Source of the DNA: Bacteroides muris (ex Afrizal et al. 2022)
GTDB lineage: Bacteria > Bacteroidota > Bacteroidia > Bacteroidales > Bacteroidaceae
DNA: 64,000 nt
NCBI RefSeq assembly: GCF_004793475.1
Contig: NZ_SRYZ01000003.1
Coordinates: 124,001-188,000 of the forward strand
Direction: 5' to 3'
In this document: positions 26,653 to 37,764 of the stretch, one piece after another
How the letters are laid out: every line of letters starts with the position of its first letter
How positions within the stretch are numbered: position 1 is the first letter of the stretch
Position numbers and translations under genes: made by a program
The notes under the pieces: model-generated
The model's input: only the letters and a program-made list of their open reading frames with translations
Databases searched by the model: none
What the model was told of the DNA's origin: nothing

Positions 26653-27576
26653 TCAAGTTTCACGTATTTCTACCACTTTCGTTGCTACAGCATATTCATC
26701 CGGAAAAATTTTGCTCCCCATTTCATTGGCCCATGCTTTAGTAAACTCCGCACCTGCATAGACTATAATAGCAGAATAATAAATCCATGTAATAAAAACA
26801 ATCATGAATGCCGCTGCACCATAAATAGTCCCTACATTCGCAATCCCGATATAGAAAGATATTCCCCATTGCCCTACCAACAATAATATAGTTGTCACTA
26901 CAGCTCCAATAAAAACATCCTTACTTTTTATTTTCGCATCAGGAAGAGCTTTGAAAATCAATACAAAAATAATAACCGTAACACCTATATTTAACACTAA
27001 TCCCACAGCTTTCACAATAACCTCTGCGACATCCGGATAGCTGGCCATAAACTTATTACTCAAATCTCCAATAATATTGGTAATACTAAATGTAACCAGA
27101 AGCACGAAAGCAAATACCAAAATTATCGAGAATGAAAGTAGCCGATTCTGGATATATTTCAGCCAGCCCTTTTTGGGCACGGCCTTTATTCCCCAAATCG
27201 TATTTAAGGAACTTTGTATCTCTGCAAAAATGGTAGTAGCACCAAATATGGAAATTCCCAAACTAACAATAGCCGCTGGTGTGGAAGAGTCCGTTCTTTC
27301 TGCATTTTCTATAATCAAACGAAGTTCACCAACTACCTCTGCTCCTACTATCGGTTTCAACTGCATATACAACTGATCAGCCAAATCTATATGCAAAGCT
27401 ACCCCAATAGTAACTAAAAGAGAAAGAAAAGGGATGATTGAAAATAGTGTCGCGTAAGCCAACGATCCGCTTAACCTGGTGACACTATCGTCAATAAAAC
27501 CTTGTCCGGTATCCTTTATAATCTTTATTAATAAGGACAAGCTTAATTTTTTCTTGCCTATCGATTGTTTCGCCAT
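26653..27576 (-). CDS. YihY/BrkB-family inner-membrane protein
   Basis: This is a 307-residue polytopic membrane protein with five or six hydrophobic segments. Family features are the N-terminal region DDSVTRLSGSLAYATLFSIIPFLSLLVTIG, the GATTIFAEIQSSLNTIWGI stretch, and a C-terminal FITWIYYSAIIVYAGAEFTKAWA. The family was once called ribonuclease BN, but its role is unclear. I prefer the ATG at 27576 (MAKQSIGKKK) over a GTG at 27612. The C-terminal tail is charged and cytoplasmic. Confidence 0.85.
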   Translation of the reverse strand: MAKQSIGKKKLSLSLLIKIIKDTGQGFIDDSVTRLSGSLAYATLFSIIPFLSLLVTIGVALHIDLADQLYMQLKPIVGAEVVGELRLIIENAERTDSSTPAAIVSLGISIFGATTIFAEIQSSLNTIWGIKAVPKKGWLKYIQNRLLSFSIILVFAFVLLVTFSITNIIGDLSNKFMASYPDVAEVIVKAVGLVLNIGVTVIIFVLIFKALPDAKIKSKDVFIGAVVTTILLLVGQWGISFYIGIANVGTIYGAAAFMIVFITWIYYSAIIVYAGAEFTKAWANEMGSKIFPDEYAVATKVVEIRET

Positions 27577-28051
27577 ATTATTTTTACCACTGTATGCTAT
27601 TTCCCTAAACACATCGTTTTACTTCCCGCTTCATCATTCGAAATTAAAAAATCTGAATGTACCACTTCGCTTTCGAACATCATCAAATCCAATCCCGGAA
27701 AAATGATAATGATTCAACACAACATCCAGATATACAAATTACTCCATTTACCATAACTTTTTAATTTAACATTGATGAATAAGTGAACAAAGTAAATAAC
27801 GGGATGGTTTCCACTATCAATGCAAATTATAGTTTAGTAAGAAAAAACAGCATACATCATCACATTAAACATTATAGATACCCTGCCCAATTAAATGGCA
27901 AGGCCAAATGTCTTTGGTAACAAGAGAATTACTACCTTTGTGGTGTCCTATAAGTACGAGAAGGGATTTTTCGCATTTAGACACTTGATTTCCAACACAT
28001 AAATCAAATAATATTTTTGCAGCGATTATAAACAAATTTTAATAGAAAACA
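27577..28051. other. 475-base AT-rich intergenic region with candidate promoters
   Basis: No convincing gene is present. The short frames here are low-complexity and lack starts with support. Two Bacteroides-type -7 boxes face the thioesterase gene: TACCTTTG at 27933-27940, with TTTG at 27913-27916 (spacer 16), and TATTTTTG at 28012-28019, 32 bases before the ATG. The rest shows nothing I can interpret. Confidence 0.5.
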
Positions 28052-28486
28052 ATGGAAGAAATTCAATTTAACCACACCCTGCCCATACAACTACGCTTCA
28101 ATGACGTCGACAAATTCGGCCATGTAAACAACACTGTTTACTTCTCTTTTTATGATTTAGGAAAAACGGAATATTTCGCTTCCGTATGCCCGGATGTAGA
28201 TTGGGAAAAGGATGGTATCGTTGTCGTCCATATTGAAGCAAATTTCCTTGCGCAGATTTATGGTTCGGACCATATTGCCGTGCAAACTGCCGTTACTGAA
28301 ATAGGAACCAAGAGTTTCCATCTGGCACAGCGTGTCATCGATACGGAAACCTTAGAAGTAAAATGCGTTTGTACTTCCATCATGGTAGCCTTCGACCTCT
28401 CCAAACACGAATCCAAGCCACTGGAAGAAGAATGGATTGAAGCAATCTGCAAATATGAGGGGAAAGATTTGAAAAAAAAGAAATAA
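28052..28486 (+). CDS. Acyl-CoA thioesterase, 4HBT hotdog fold
   Basis: This is a 144-residue cytoplasmic hotdog protein with the motif RFNDVDKFGHVNNTVYFSFYD, in which Asp21-like and HVNN residues form the 4-hydroxybenzoyl-CoA thioesterase (YbgC/FcbC) active site. VVVHIEANFLAQIYGSD and FHLAQRVIDTETLEV complete the sheet. It should hydrolyse acyl-CoA thioesters; the acyl chain is unknown. It ends in a lysine-rich tail and precedes the AraC regulator by 67 bases. Confidence 0.88.
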   Translation: MEEIQFNHTLPIQLRFNDVDKFGHVNNTVYFSFYDLGKTEYFASVCPDVDWEKDGIVVVHIEANFLAQIYGSDHIAVQTAVTEIGTKSFHLAQRVIDTETLEVKCVCTSIMVAFDLSKHESKPLEEEWIEAICKYEGKDLKKKK

Positions 28487-28553
28487 AATCCTATATTTGT
28501 CAATTAAGCCAACAATTGTATAAGTAACAATCAGTTACATTTACTCTACTGCT

Positions 28554-29726
28554 ATGATTCGATTGATATTATTGACCGATTTTACAGAGTCCTTTTCGTA
28601 CAATCTGCTAAAGGGAGTATTGGCCTATTCCAAAAGCCATGAGCCATGGGTAGTATGCCGTATGCCACCCTCCTACAAAAATAATCATGGCATAGAAGGA
28701 GTCTTGAAATGGGCAAAGACATGGCATGCAGATGCAATTATCGGCAGATTTGACAACGCTGACAATGTAGAGCTATTCCGTGAAAACGGAATTATCGCGT
28801 TGGCCCAAGATTATAAATCAAGGTTCAGCAATATTCCAAACATCACCGGCGATTACCGCAAGACCGGCAGAATAGCAGCAGAGTTTTTTCTGAGTAAAGG
28901 CTTTCAGAACTTTGCATTCTATGGTTATCGCGATACGGTATGGTCGCAAGAACGTTGTGAAGGTTTTTACGAATGTATAGCTGCCCAAGGGTTTGGCAAT
29001 AACTTCTACGCCTATCAGGACCAATCCCTTGACGACTTATGGTTTTATGAAGCCCCGCCCCTGCTCAGTTGGTTAAAGTCATTGCCACAACCTACAGCAC
29101 TCATGGCCTGCGATGACAATCAAGGCAACCGCATTACGGAAATCTGTAAAGTCAACAATATCAGAGTGCCCGACAAGATAGCAATATTAGGAGTCGACAA
29201 TGATGAGATTATATGCAATCTTTCAGACCCTCCCCTATCCAGTATCAGCCAAAACATTGTAAGAGGCGGATTTGAGGCAGCCGCCCTCATAGAACAGCTA
29301 TTGAATGATGAAAAGGCTACCTATCAGGATGTAGTAATCCAACCAGTCAATATCATCAACAGGCTTTCGACAGACTTCTATTCCACCACCGATGCCCATA
29401 TCCAGACAGCCCTGAAATATATCCATCAGAATATAGCTGCTGATATCACTGTATCGGATATAGTGAAGCAAGTACCATTATCACGTCGTTTATTGGAGAT
29501 TCGTTTCAAACAAGTCACCCAGCAGTCCATCCACAAATATATCTTCAATCTTAGGATGGAACGCTTTGCCCAATTGCTACTGGCCAGTGATGCTCCGATT
29601 GCAGATGTGGCGGAACAAGTCGGAATCAATAACCTGAAAAACTTGTCCCGCCAATTCAAAGCTTTGAAGAAAGTCTCCCCAAATGAATATCGGAAAGAGT
29701 ACCACACAAAGAGTTACCAGCGCTGA
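28554..29726 (+). CDS. AraC-family regulator with XylR-like periplasmic-binding domain
   Basis: This is a 390-residue cytoplasmic sugar-responsive regulator. Residues 1-275 form a LacI/XylR-type ligand-binding fold (LILLTDFTESFSYNLLKGV, PNITGDYRKTGRIAAEFFL, ALMACDDNQGNRITEICKV, ILGVDNDEIICNLSDPPLSS). Residues ~285-385 carry two helix-turn-helix units of AraC (ALKYIHQNIAADITVSDIV, SRRLLEIRFKQVTQQSIHKY, DVAEQVGINNLKNLSRQFK). The gene ends 2 bases from the 3' end of the long leftward glycan cluster, so it is a good candidate to control that cluster in response to a released sugar such as mannose. The ligand is inference. Confidence 0.88.
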   Translation: MIRLILLTDFTESFSYNLLKGVLAYSKSHEPWVVCRMPPSYKNNHGIEGVLKWAKTWHADAIIGRFDNADNVELFRENGIIALAQDYKSRFSNIPNITGDYRKTGRIAAEFFLSKGFQNFAFYGYRDTVWSQERCEGFYECIAAQGFGNNFYAYQDQSLDDLWFYEAPPLLSWLKSLPQPTALMACDDNQGNRITEICKVNNIRVPDKIAILGVDNDEIICNLSDPPLSSISQNIVRGGFEAAALIEQLLNDEKATYQDVVIQPVNIINRLSTDFYSTTDAHIQTALKYIHQNIAADITVSDIVKQVPLSRRLLEIRFKQVTQQSIHKYIFNLRMERFAQLLLASDAPIADVAEQVGINNLKNLSRQFKALKKVSPNEYRKEYHTKSYQR

Positions 29727-29728
29727 TT

Positions 29729-31177
29729 TTAATCCGGCACAAACAACATGGTATCAGGCAACACGGTTTCCAGAATATTCCGTCCCGAATACCCGACTTC
29801 CAATTCCTGGCCCATGTAATCTTCAAAATACAGCAGGTGCAGTTCATGGCATCCTGCTTCGAGAGCGACTTTCCCTTCGGCACGGCGTCCGCTGTGGCCG
29901 CCGTCGTTATCAACAATCAACTTACCATTTATGTATAATTTAGACCCATCATCGGAAAAAGTATAGAATCGGTAGACTCCCCTTTCAGGAATTTTCACCA
30001 ACGTACGGAAATCATAAGCAAAATGATCCGAGACGGTTGCTTCCCCAATCGAGAAGTTCTTCATCACCCCTTCCTTCACTTTATTGCAGGCTGCAATATC
30101 AGCAACACGCTTACATTTGCCTTCATAATAGGCATATGCCACGCCCTGCTTCTTGGGAGAAGTTCCCGTAGCCGGCAAATAAGCCATGCTCTGCTCCTCA
30201 TCTGAATTCAAGCCGGAAGGATAATAGTAGGCAGCCTCCCTTCCCGAAGGAGTAGAAATCCACGTATCAAATTTGAACTGCTCTTCGTACAGCTCGATAA
30301 TACGCGCCCCCCGTTTCAAATCGCCATACGCATCCGCACCGGTCACCCGTCCGTATCCCAATGCAATACCTTTATCTATTCCTATAAAATCGTTATCATG
30401 GTCGTGTCCTACAAATACTCCCATTACATCCTTCATGTCAAGGAAGGAAGCAAACATACCGGAATTGATATTAGCAGAGGCAACTCCACCTTCTTTGTCA
30501 TTTCCATAAGTTTTCCCGTCACCCCTGATTTCATTGTATTCAATCAGCGGAATATGGAAAAAGGCCAAAGCAGGAACAGGATTACCCCCATTCTTCTCTG
30601 CAAAGTGTTTACTTTGCTTTCTATACCATTCTACTTGATTGAAATGAATCCAATCATAAGCACCGTAGATTTTATCAGGTTGATAATCATTAGAGTCCAT
30701 ACAATAGAGCAATGCCTCTACCCGATTCCTCTTTTCCGAACTATAAACCGGAATGACACAATTACCACATCCCATGATATCCTCCGGACCTTTCGTACCT
30801 ACATAGTATGGAGACTTTAGGAGAAAATCATAGATATCATCACGCGTCAAATATTCGGCATCATGATTTCCCATAGTTACCACAAAGGGAACCTTTGCCT
30901 CATTAAAAATATCCACAACACTTTCCCATCCCTTGATAGCCGGGTCATCGGTCACCACATCACCACTCAGTATGGCAATGTCCGGATGTTCAGCCGCCAA
31001 GACAGCACGGATAGTAGCTGTAGTCTCGGCACATTTTGCAGAACCCGGCATCCAGTGCAAATCTGTAAACTGTGCTACTACAAACTTGCCATCCTTAAAA
31101 AAGAATTGCTTCTGCGCAAAAGCCGTTACCGGCATACAGCCCAACAGTACAACTAAAAGAACAACTATTTTCTTCAT
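29729..31177 (-). CDS. Exported calcineurin-like phosphoesterase with C-terminal PA14-like module
   Basis: This is a 482-residue secreted metallophosphoesterase with a signal peptide (KKIVVLLVVLLGCMPVTAFAQ). Metal-binding motifs are VAQFTDLHW, ILSGDVVTDD, MGNHDAEY, FFHIPL and FVGHDHDND (~40-270), as in the Dcr2/purple acid phosphatase-like group. The last ~130 residues (YEGKCKRVADIA, then VYRFYTFSDDGSKLYINGKL and LLYFEDYMGQEL) are a PA14-like carbohydrate-binding module. The same module ends the GH92 of this cluster. It is the last gene of the leftward PUL, 12 bases after GH20. It would cleave a phosphoester on the target glycan; the exact bond is unknown. Confidence 0.85.
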   Translation of the reverse strand: MKKIVVLLVVLLGCMPVTAFAQKQFFFKDGKFVVAQFTDLHWMPGSAKCAETTATIRAVLAAEHPDIAILSGDVVTDDPAIKGWESVVDIFNEAKVPFVVTMGNHDAEYLTRDDIYDFLLKSPYYVGTKGPEDIMGCGNCVIPVYSSEKRNRVEALLYCMDSNDYQPDKIYGAYDWIHFNQVEWYRKQSKHFAEKNGGNPVPALAFFHIPLIEYNEIRGDGKTYGNDKEGGVASANINSGMFASFLDMKDVMGVFVGHDHDNDFIGIDKGIALGYGRVTGADAYGDLKRGARIIELYEEQFKFDTWISTPSGREAAYYYPSGLNSDEEQSMAYLPATGTSPKKQGVAYAYYEGKCKRVADIAACNKVKEGVMKNFSIGEATVSDHFAYDFRTLVKIPERGVYRFYTFSDDGSKLYINGKLIVDNDGGHSGRRAEGKVALEAGCHELHLLYFEDYMGQELEVGYSGRNILETVLPDTMLFVPD

Positions 31178-31189
31178 AATTTCTTGAGA

Positions 31190-33511
31190 TTAATATATTT
31201 CTATTTCATCTATTGCCAACTCACTCTGCAACCCTTCATGAAAATATCCTTTCGGGCACAAGCCACCACTCAATAATTCCAAGCGGACAAATGCAGCTTC
31301 CGTTTCGGCAAATGAAAGAGATGCCGGGAAACGGGTGCCTTCCGTCAAAGTAAAATCATAGGTCAGCTGTTTAGTGCCCACCGGAATAAAAGTCTGACCA
31401 TCCATTGAGACAGAAACACTCATCGCTCTTGCCGGCCATATCTCATTTACTGGTCTCCATAAAGAAGAAAAGGCAACTTCCTTGACTTTCTGAGGTTTCT
31501 TCAGTTCCACTACAATCTGCACACTATCCTGGTAAAAGCTTATCCAGCGACGCATATCACGGGCATAGCCACGTCGTCCATCAGTCAGCCCAAAGCCTTT
31601 ATTCAAGTGTTCCCATCCTGCTTCAGGATTACAAGTATAGTCACATCCGGTTGCCTTGTTTACAGCAAAACTCTTGCGAGTCACTTTCCCTAGCGGCTTA
31701 CCGCTTCTGTAAACTGCCGAATAAATAGTTGCATCCTCGTCCAACGGTATCGGAGTCTCATAAAGAGAAGATGAAGTGTTGACTATCGAATCATTTACCG
31801 CATAGTAAATATCGGCATCCGGACAGAAGGTGTTCAAAGTCACCTCATAAGTCTGCCGCGACTTGTTCCACGCACCTGTCTGATTGACTTCATAGAAGTT
31901 GCGGCAAGCATTCACTCCGCAATAATCCAATCGTTCAAACTCCTTATCCAGCCTACAGGCAAACGACTCGAAGTCCTTATGTTCAGGCTGTGTCCATTGC
32001 ACCTCTGACATAGCCAGCAAACGGGGGAAAGCCATATATTCAAAATACTCGGGAGTCTGTATGTACTCTCCCCAGATATTGGCTTGTACACCTATTATAT
32101 AAGCTTGTTCTTCCGGAGTCAGTTCAGCAGGAAGCGGATTATAATTGTACACCGTATCCAATGGAAGGAAACCGCCGATAGCCAACGGAGCGAATTCCGG
32201 ACTTTCCTGGTAGTAATCCAAATAACACTTCTTACCGGGTGTCATAATAACCTTGTGCTGCTGACGGGCAGCTTCAATACCTCCCTTCTCACCACGCCAC
32301 GACATGACTGTAGCATTGGGAGCAAGTCCTCCTTCCAATATTTCGTCCCATCCGATGATGTCACGCCCTTTACTGTTCACAAACTGCTCTATCCGATGAA
32401 TAAACCAACTCTGCAAAGCTTCTTCATCAGGCAAGCCTTTCCTCTTCATCAAATTCTGGCAATGGGCACACTTCTTCCACGCTTTCTTGGGGCACTCATC
32501 CCCACCTATGTGGATATAATGGCTGGGGAAGAGTTCCATAACTTCTGTCAGTACATCTTCCAGGAATTCAAATGTATGCTCTTTGGGACAATAAACCTCA
32601 TCAAAAACATCAAAATAATCACGTACCACATAAGTCTTTCCCAGTCCGCAAGAAAGTTCCGGATAGGAAGCCAGTGCAGCGGATGCATGTCCCGGCATTT
32701 CAATTTCGGGAATGACCGTAATGAAACGGTCGGATGCGTACTTCACAATTTCCTTTATTTCTTCTTGCGTATAATAACCTCTCGTTTCTTTTCCATCATA
32801 ACGCCGTGGAAAATAATAATCAGAGTGTCCTACCTGAGTCTGTTTACGGTAAGAACCTATTTCAGTCAGTTTCGGATACTTCTTTATCTCTATTCTCCAT
32901 CCTTGGTCATCCGTCAGATGAAAATGGAATTTATTCAATTTATAGAATGCCATCAAATCAAGAAACTTCAGCACTTCCTCTTTTGGCAGAAAATTACGTC
33001 CGACATCCATCATAGCCCCACGATGAGGGAAACGGGGAGCATCTGCAATGCTGACGGCCGGAATCCTAATCCTTCCTTCGTATTTCCGGTCACCATCATA
33101 AATGGCTGCTGGCATGAGCTGCAACAAAGACTGAACACCATAAAAAAATCCGGTAGCAGTTTCATTGGAAGATATATTTATCCTATCGGAAGAAACCTCC
33201 AATGTATAAGCCTCATCGGGTAAGGAATTATCTATAGATAAACAAATATCAGCCTTTCCCGTTTCCGAAATCCCCTTCAGTGTCACAGAAGTGTTTTTCA
33301 ACGCATCCTCCAAATAATGAAAAACTTTCATCGCGGTTTCCCCGGAAGGAACAGCCACTGTTTTTTCCCCTTGCAAGACATACACTCCCTGCATTGGAGC
33401 TAGTTTATTGGGCATGGGTATAATACCATAGTTTGCCGCTACATCATCAGTCACTCTCCCACAAGAGAGAAAAATGAATGACATAGCCAGTAACCAATAT
33501 CTTATCTTCAT
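31190..33511 (-). CDS. GH20 beta-N-acetylhexosaminidase lipoprotein
   Basis: This enzyme would release terminal beta-GlcNAc or GalNAc. The 773 residues carry a lipobox at Cys17 (FIFLSCG), a GH20b N-terminal domain, and a TIM barrel from ~155 ([45 protein letters not shown]). The canonical catalytic pair is Asp338-Glu339 in [13 protein letters not shown] chitobiase C-terminal-like domain ([24 protein letters not shown]) and an F5/8-type C-like domain ([23 protein letters not shown]) follow. It overlaps GH125 by 4 bases, so it is translationally coupled. In this mannose-directed cluster it may trim GlcNAc of N-glycans or the GalNAc side chain of GPI glycans. Confidence 0.93.
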   Translation of the reverse strand: MKIRYWLLAMSFIFLSCGRVTDDVAANYGIIPMPNKLAPMQGVYVLQGEKTVAVPSGETAMKVFHYLEDALKNTSVTLKGISETGKADICLSIDNSLPDEAYTLEVSSDRINISSNETATGFFYGVQSLLQLMPAAIYDGDRKYEGRIRIPAVSIADAPRFPHRGAMMDVGRNFLPKEEVLKFLDLMAFYKLNKFHFHLTDDQGWRIEIKKYPKLTEIGSYRKQTQVGHSDYYFPRRYDGKETRGYYTQEEIKEIVKYASDRFITVIPEIEMPGHASAALASYPELSCGLGKTYVVRDYFDVFDEVYCPKEHTFEFLEDVLTEVMELFPSHYIHIGGDECPKKAWKKCAHCQNLMKRKGLPDEEALQSWFIHRIEQFVNSKGRDIIGWDEILEGGLAPNATVMSWRGEKGGIEAARQQHKVIMTPGKKCYLDYYQESPEFAPLAIGGFLPLDTVYNYNPLPAELTPEEQAYIIGVQANIWGEYIQTPEYFEYMAFPRLLAMSEVQWTQPEHKDFESFACRLDKEFERLDYCGVNACRNFYEVNQTGAWNKSRQTYEVTLNTFCPDADIYYAVNDSIVNTSSSLYETPIPLDEDATIYSAVYRSGKPLGKVTRKSFAVNKATGCDYTCNPEAGWEHLNKGFGLTDGRRGYARDMRRWISFYQDSVQIVVELKKPQKVKEVAFSSLWRPVNEIWPARAMSVSVSMDGQTFIPVGTKQLTYDFTLTEGTRFPASLSFAETEAAFVRLELLSGGLCPKGYFHEGLQSELAIDEIEIY

Positions 33512-34959
33512 AGCATTTGGGATAACAAGTTGGGATATTCCTTGATTGTCTTAAGTATCAGTTCACCGAACAAAGTATTTGTCCAGGCAAACCAAGAACG
33601 AGTAAAGTCTGCAGCATCCTCCGAATGGAAAGATTCATGCATAAAGCCCGTCCCTCCGTCCGTATCACGAAGTTGCTTCAGACAAGCACGTATTTCTTCG
33701 GAATCATCCGTTGTAAAAGCCTTCATAATGATGCTCATCGGCCAGATATAATTCAATCCCACATGAGGACCTCCTACCCCTTCACCAGCTTTTCCTTTAA
33801 AGAAATAAGGATTATTGCCGCTCCATATCATTTTACGGGTATTCTGATAAATCGCATCTTTAAAAGAACAATAACCCAGATAAGGCGCAGCCAGCAAACT
33901 GGGTACATTGGCATCGTCCATACAAAGCGCGTTACCAAAACCGTCGACCTCAAAAGCATAAATACGTCCACAAACCGGATGATTGAAAGTACCATACCTG
34001 CGGATAGCTGCATCCACTTCATCTGCCAGTGCTATACATTTGCCAGAGAAGTCCTTGTTTCCATAAACTTTATCCTCTATCTCAGCCAATTGGCGCAATG
34101 ACACAACCGCAAACATATTAGAAGGAATCAGAAAACCGTATTGTGTAGCATCATCTGACGGACGGAAAGAAGAAACGATTAAGCCGACCGGCTTTACCGG
34201 TGCTCCCCATCCGTTGTTAATCTGCGAATCTGTAGGGCGGTCGCAATCGCGCGTAAAGCTATAAGGCCCCAAGCCTTGTTTCCTCTGTTGCTCTTTAAAG
34301 GTATTAACCACCAACAGCATAGCTTTATGCCAATTTTCATCGAACACAGACGTGTCTTCCGTGTATTGCCAATAATGATAGGCCAAACGAATGGGATAGC
34401 ACAAAGAATCTATCTCCCATTTGCGTTCATGCAATTCCTTCACCATATGTTGTGTATGGTCGGTTTCCCAATAGCTACCTAACGGTCCGTCGTTAAAGGC
34501 ATTGGCATATGGGTCTATCAAGATACATTCAGTCTGTCTGTTGACAAGTCCTGCCACCATCCGCTGCAATTCCTTATCTTTCTTCATCAACGGCAGATAG
34601 GGCCAAACTTGTGCAGAAGAGTCGCGCAGCCACATGGCATCTATATCTCCCGTAATGACGAAAGTATCCGGTCTGCCATTCTTCACTCTATATCTGACGG
34701 TAGTATCAAGCGTATTGGGAAAACAGTTCTCGAACATCCAGCGCAATTTTTCGTCCTTTATTTTAGGCTTCGCTTCTTCAATGGCGGCATCCACCGCCTT
34801 CGAAACAAAGCACCTTTTGCCTACAGCAGGACGTAAAGAAACATATCTCTGGTTCAAAGTCACTGATGAAGATAATACTGAAGCGGGCTGAAAAGTCATA
34901 GCAGCCAAAGCAAGTCCGCCAGTCTTCAGAAATTGGCGTCTTGACATATTGTTTTTCAT
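33508..34959 (-). CDS. GH125 exo-alpha-1,6-mannosidase
   Basis: This is a 483-residue (alpha/alpha)6 enzyme of the GH125 (former DUF1237) family, with a twin-arginine-like signal ([17 protein letters not shown]). Family segments include [87 protein letters not shown] and [11 protein letters not shown]. Known members remove non-reducing alpha-1,6-mannose, so it complements the GH92 upstream. It overlaps the GH20 start by 4 bases and follows the GH63-like gene by 14. Confidence 0.92.
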   Translation of the reverse strand: MKNNMSRRQFLKTGGLALAAMTFQPASVLSSSVTLNQRYVSLRPAVGKRCFVSKAVDAAIEEAKPKIKDEKLRWMFENCFPNTLDTTVRYRVKNGRPDTFVITGDIDAMWLRDSSAQVWPYLPLMKKDKELQRMVAGLVNRQTECILIDPYANAFNDGPLGSYWETDHTQHMVKELHERKWEIDSLCYPIRLAYHYWQYTEDTSVFDENWHKAMLLVVNTFKEQQRKQGLGPYSFTRDCDRPTDSQINNGWGAPVKPVGLIVSSFRPSDDATQYGFLIPSNMFAVVSLRQLAEIEDKVYGNKDFSGKCIALADEVDAAIRRYGTFNHPVCGRIYAFEVDGFGNALCMDDANVPSLLAAPYLGYCSFKDAIYQNTRKMIWSGNNPYFFKGKAGEGVGGPHVGLNYIWPMSIIMKAFTTDDSEEIRACLKQLRDTDGGTGFMHESFHSEDAADFTRSWFAWTNTLFGELILKTIKEYPNLLSQML

Positions 34960-34973
34960 AATCGATGTCTTCT

Positions 34974-36578
34974 TTAATAGGTATGCTTACCGGATGTCAC
35001 ATGTATCTTTTTCTCTTTTCCACCATAGAGTACACACAGTTCAAAATCGATGTTAGAATCTACTGTAATACGAGGCTCATCACTTGCCGAACGGCGTGCC
35101 TCAGCTTTTAAGGAGATAAGCCCTTCGGGACCAAAAGGATAGCGTTCTATACCATTAGTCTCCGTCAAATTCATATCCCAGACAATCTGCTTTTTGGCAT
35201 AATCTCCCCGAATACCGATAATAAACTCTATCAATTCGGCAATAGGAGGAAGTCCTGCCCAACCCACAAAATTATCCCTTGCCATAAATCCCGGCTCAGC
35301 ACTTTCCGGAGCGTAATATTCCCAAAAAGTTCCAGTTTTCTTATAGACCTCAAATACTTGGGCATAATGATTCAAACAAATCTCCCGTGCCAGTTTACCG
35401 TAACCTTTCTGCACAAGACCCTGCATCACCATGTAATTGGTTCCCGGCCATACACCACCTTGCCAATAACGGCCATTCTCCTTATACTTGGGATTATCGG
35501 CAGACAAAGAAGGAATACGGTACTTCCGGTTGAATGTAGCAGAATTATCCAATTCTTTCACCATGCGATCCAATTGTACAGCATCCAATACATCAGTAAA
35601 CAGAGCCCAATAGGCACCTATTCCCTTAGTTGTACAGAGCGTACCATCAGCATACTGGTCATAAAGGAAACCCGTTTTTTCATCCCAAAGATTGTCATGG
35701 ATATATTTTCCCAGCATTTTGGCTTCGTCTTCAAACTCTTCTATTTCTTGCCAACGTTCCAGATAGAATCCCATCTCAAGCAGCAAATTAGCCGTAAACA
35801 ATTGTTGCAAGTTTGTATCCAGCCAAATCATGTGTCCGTGACTATAGATAGGGCTGTATTCCGACAAAACACGGGGCATGTTATCCATGCCAGTTCCCCA
35901 TCCGCTTGACCAATAGGTTCCATTTCGCCAAGTATGGTTCAACTTCAACCATTTATAATAAGCACAAAGTACCGGAAATATCTTATGCAGACGCTCTGTA
36001 TCACCAAACTGATGAAAATAGACCATCTCGCACCAAGGCATCAGATTCGGTCCGGTACTCACCGGGTCATAGCGTTCGAAGCAATCGGCACCATCTGCCT
36101 TTATCTCACGGCAAATGAAACCGTCGGGATGCTGCTTGGCGTAAAAGTTGTTCAGCGTATTCTGGAAAGGGAAAAAACGGGTGCCATAACGGGCAAACAT
36201 CAGAATGAAAGAGGAATCCCACATAAAGATATTACCATTATAAGCTGTATCCAAATAGCTTGATACAAAACCCGAGCCCGCCTGAGGAGCCCGAATATTA
36301 CCAATAGCTATTTCCCATGCCTTCCAATACATTTCAAGTTCCTTGTCATGTCCGTTCCAAATGGGACTAGGAAGAATCTGCCGGGCTTCCTCGAAACTTT
36401 TCGGCTCAATGGTTTCCGGTTTGGCCACGCGATATTCGTTCTCCGTAACCAAAGGTTCTTTGACATACGTATTCTTATAAGGCAAATGATACTTCTCGTC
36501 ATTGCCACAACTCTGAGCTCTCAGCAACGAACCGGCCGAAAGAGACAACAAACCTAGCAGTAAAATATGTTTCAACAT
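34974..36578 (-). CDS. GH63-like (MGH1-type) alpha-glycosidase, exported
   Basis: This is a 534-residue secreted (alpha/alpha)6 glycosidase with signal [20 protein letters not shown]. It shows [71 protein letters not shown] and [14 protein letters not shown], the pattern of GH63 and mannosylglycerate-hydrolase relatives. Substrates for such enzymes are alpha-glucosides or alpha-mannosides; the neighbours suggest a mannose glycan, perhaps a glucosylated high-mannose arm. It follows alkaline phosphatase by 17 bases in the leftward operon. Confidence 0.82.
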   Translation of the reverse strand: MLKHILLLGLLSLSAGSLLRAQSCGNDEKYHLPYKNTYVKEPLVTENEYRVAKPETIEPKSFEEARQILPSPIWNGHDKELEMYWKAWEIAIGNIRAPQAGSGFVSSYLDTAYNGNIFMWDSSFILMFARYGTRFFPFQNTLNNFYAKQHPDGFICREIKADGADCFERYDPVSTGPNLMPWCEMVYFHQFGDTERLHKIFPVLCAYYKWLKLNHTWRNGTYWSSGWGTGMDNMPRVLSEYSPIYSHGHMIWLDTNLQQLFTANLLLEMGFYLERWQEIEEFEDEAKMLGKYIHDNLWDEKTGFLYDQYADGTLCTTKGIGAYWALFTDVLDAVQLDRMVKELDNSATFNRKYRIPSLSADNPKYKENGRYWQGGVWPGTNYMVMQGLVQKGYGKLAREICLNHYAQVFEVYKKTGTFWEYYAPESAEPGFMARDNFVGWAGLPPIAELIEFIIGIRGDYAKKQIVWDMNLTETNGIERYPFGPEGLISLKAEARRSASDEPRITVDSNIDFELCVLYGGKEKKIHVTSGKHTY

Positions 36579-36595
36579 GGGAAATAGTTATTTGA

Positions 36596-37738
36596 TTATA
36601 ATTTTAGCAATTTCTTTATTTTGTCGAAAATAGCCGTATTCTCGTAAATTCCGGTAAATTCCTCCGCTCCGGGTCCAAAAGCATATACAGGCACCATCAC
36701 ACCACTATGGCTACCGGTAGAAAACTTGCATACAATCTTACCTTGTTTCAAGTCACCGTCCACCAGCGTAAGTCCTCCGGTTTCGTGGTCGGCAGTCACC
36801 ACTACCAACGTTTCCCCATCCTTGGCTGCCCATTCATAGATAGCACCGATAGTCCTATCGAAATCGTGCGTTTCCTGCATCAGCAAATCCAAGTCATTGA
36901 AGTGTCCGTAATCATCCAGCTGCGAACCTTCTATCATCATAAAGAATCCTTTCTTGTTCTGGTTCAGTAATTCGATACCTTTCAAGGATGCACGTGCCAG
37001 CAAGTCACCCCGCTCTGCCGGAAGAGGCGTATCTTTCGGATAGGGCACTGCAAATACCTTTCCGCTCCCGATAGCAGCCAGTTCATCCCATGTACGGGGT
37101 GTCTGGAATCCTTTTTCACGCAATTCTTCAAACAAGTTGCGTCCGTCTTTGCGGTTCTCGAAGAATTGTGCACCTCCACCAAACACATAATCAGCTTTGC
37201 AATCCACATATCCTGTCACCACATCTTCCTCTGCATCCCGATCTTTGTTGTGACAGCAAAAGTCAGCAGGAGTGGCATCCCAAAGACGGCAGGTCACTGC
37301 AAGTCCGGTCGACTTACCTTTAGCGGAAGCCAAGTCGACTAAAGACTGCAAAGGACGTCCTTCCGGGTCTACCCCTACATAGTGATAGTTGGTTTTCTGC
37401 CCGGTAGCAATAGCCGTTCCACCAGCCCCGGAATCAGTAATCAATTTATTGGCACAGTAGGTCTTCGACAATCCCACTGTCTGGCAATTATCCAGAAAAA
37501 GTTTTCCCCGATTGGCAGTCCATGCTGAATATACATGCATTAGACTCATACCATCGCCAATCATCAGGACAACATTCTTTATCTTTTTCCCCTGCGGAGA
37601 TACTATTCGAGTCACCTCATACGGTTGTTCCAACACATAAGTCTGTTCTTTGTCACGACGGCTTTGTGCCGATGTACTGACAGGCAACAGTACAGTTGCC
37701 AAAAGTACCCATATACTTATCTTTGCTATTCTTTTCAT
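36596..37738 (-). CDS. Alkaline phosphatase, exported
   Basis: This is a 380-residue secreted phosphomonoesterase of the PhoA superfamily with signal KISIWVLLATVLLPVSTSAQ. It shows Asp62 in VVLMIGDGMS, nucleophile Ser103 in TDSGAGGTAIATG, GKSTGLAVTC, MMIEGSQLDDYGHFND and VTADHETGGLTL for the two-metal site. Its place inside a mannosidase operon suggests removal of phosphate from sugar phosphates rather than Pho-regulon scavenging (inference). It sits between the second EEP gene and the GH63-like gene. Confidence 0.92.
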   Translation of the reverse strand: MKRIAKISIWVLLATVLLPVSTSAQSRRDKEQTYVLEQPYEVTRIVSPQGKKIKNVVLMIGDGMSLMHVYSAWTANRGKLFLDNCQTVGLSKTYCANKLITDSGAGGTAIATGQKTNYHYVGVDPEGRPLQSLVDLASAKGKSTGLAVTCRLWDATPADFCCHNKDRDAEEDVVTGYVDCKADYVFGGGAQFFENRKDGRNLFEELREKGFQTPRTWDELAAIGSGKVFAVPYPKDTPLPAERGDLLARASLKGIELLNQNKKGFFMMIEGSQLDDYGHFNDLDLLMQETHDFDRTIGAIYEWAAKDGETLVVVTADHETGGLTLVDGDLKQGKIVCKFSTGSHSGVMVPVYAFGPGAEEFTGIYENTAIFDKIKKLLKL

Positions 37739-37764
37739 TGCAATCTTTCTTTTTCTTATTCCAC

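Noticed and set aside
32084..33223. 379-codon plus-strand open frame
   Set aside because: It is entirely antisense to the GH20 gene (31190-33511), shows no family motifs and is low in expected composition; it is a shadow of GC-biased codons.
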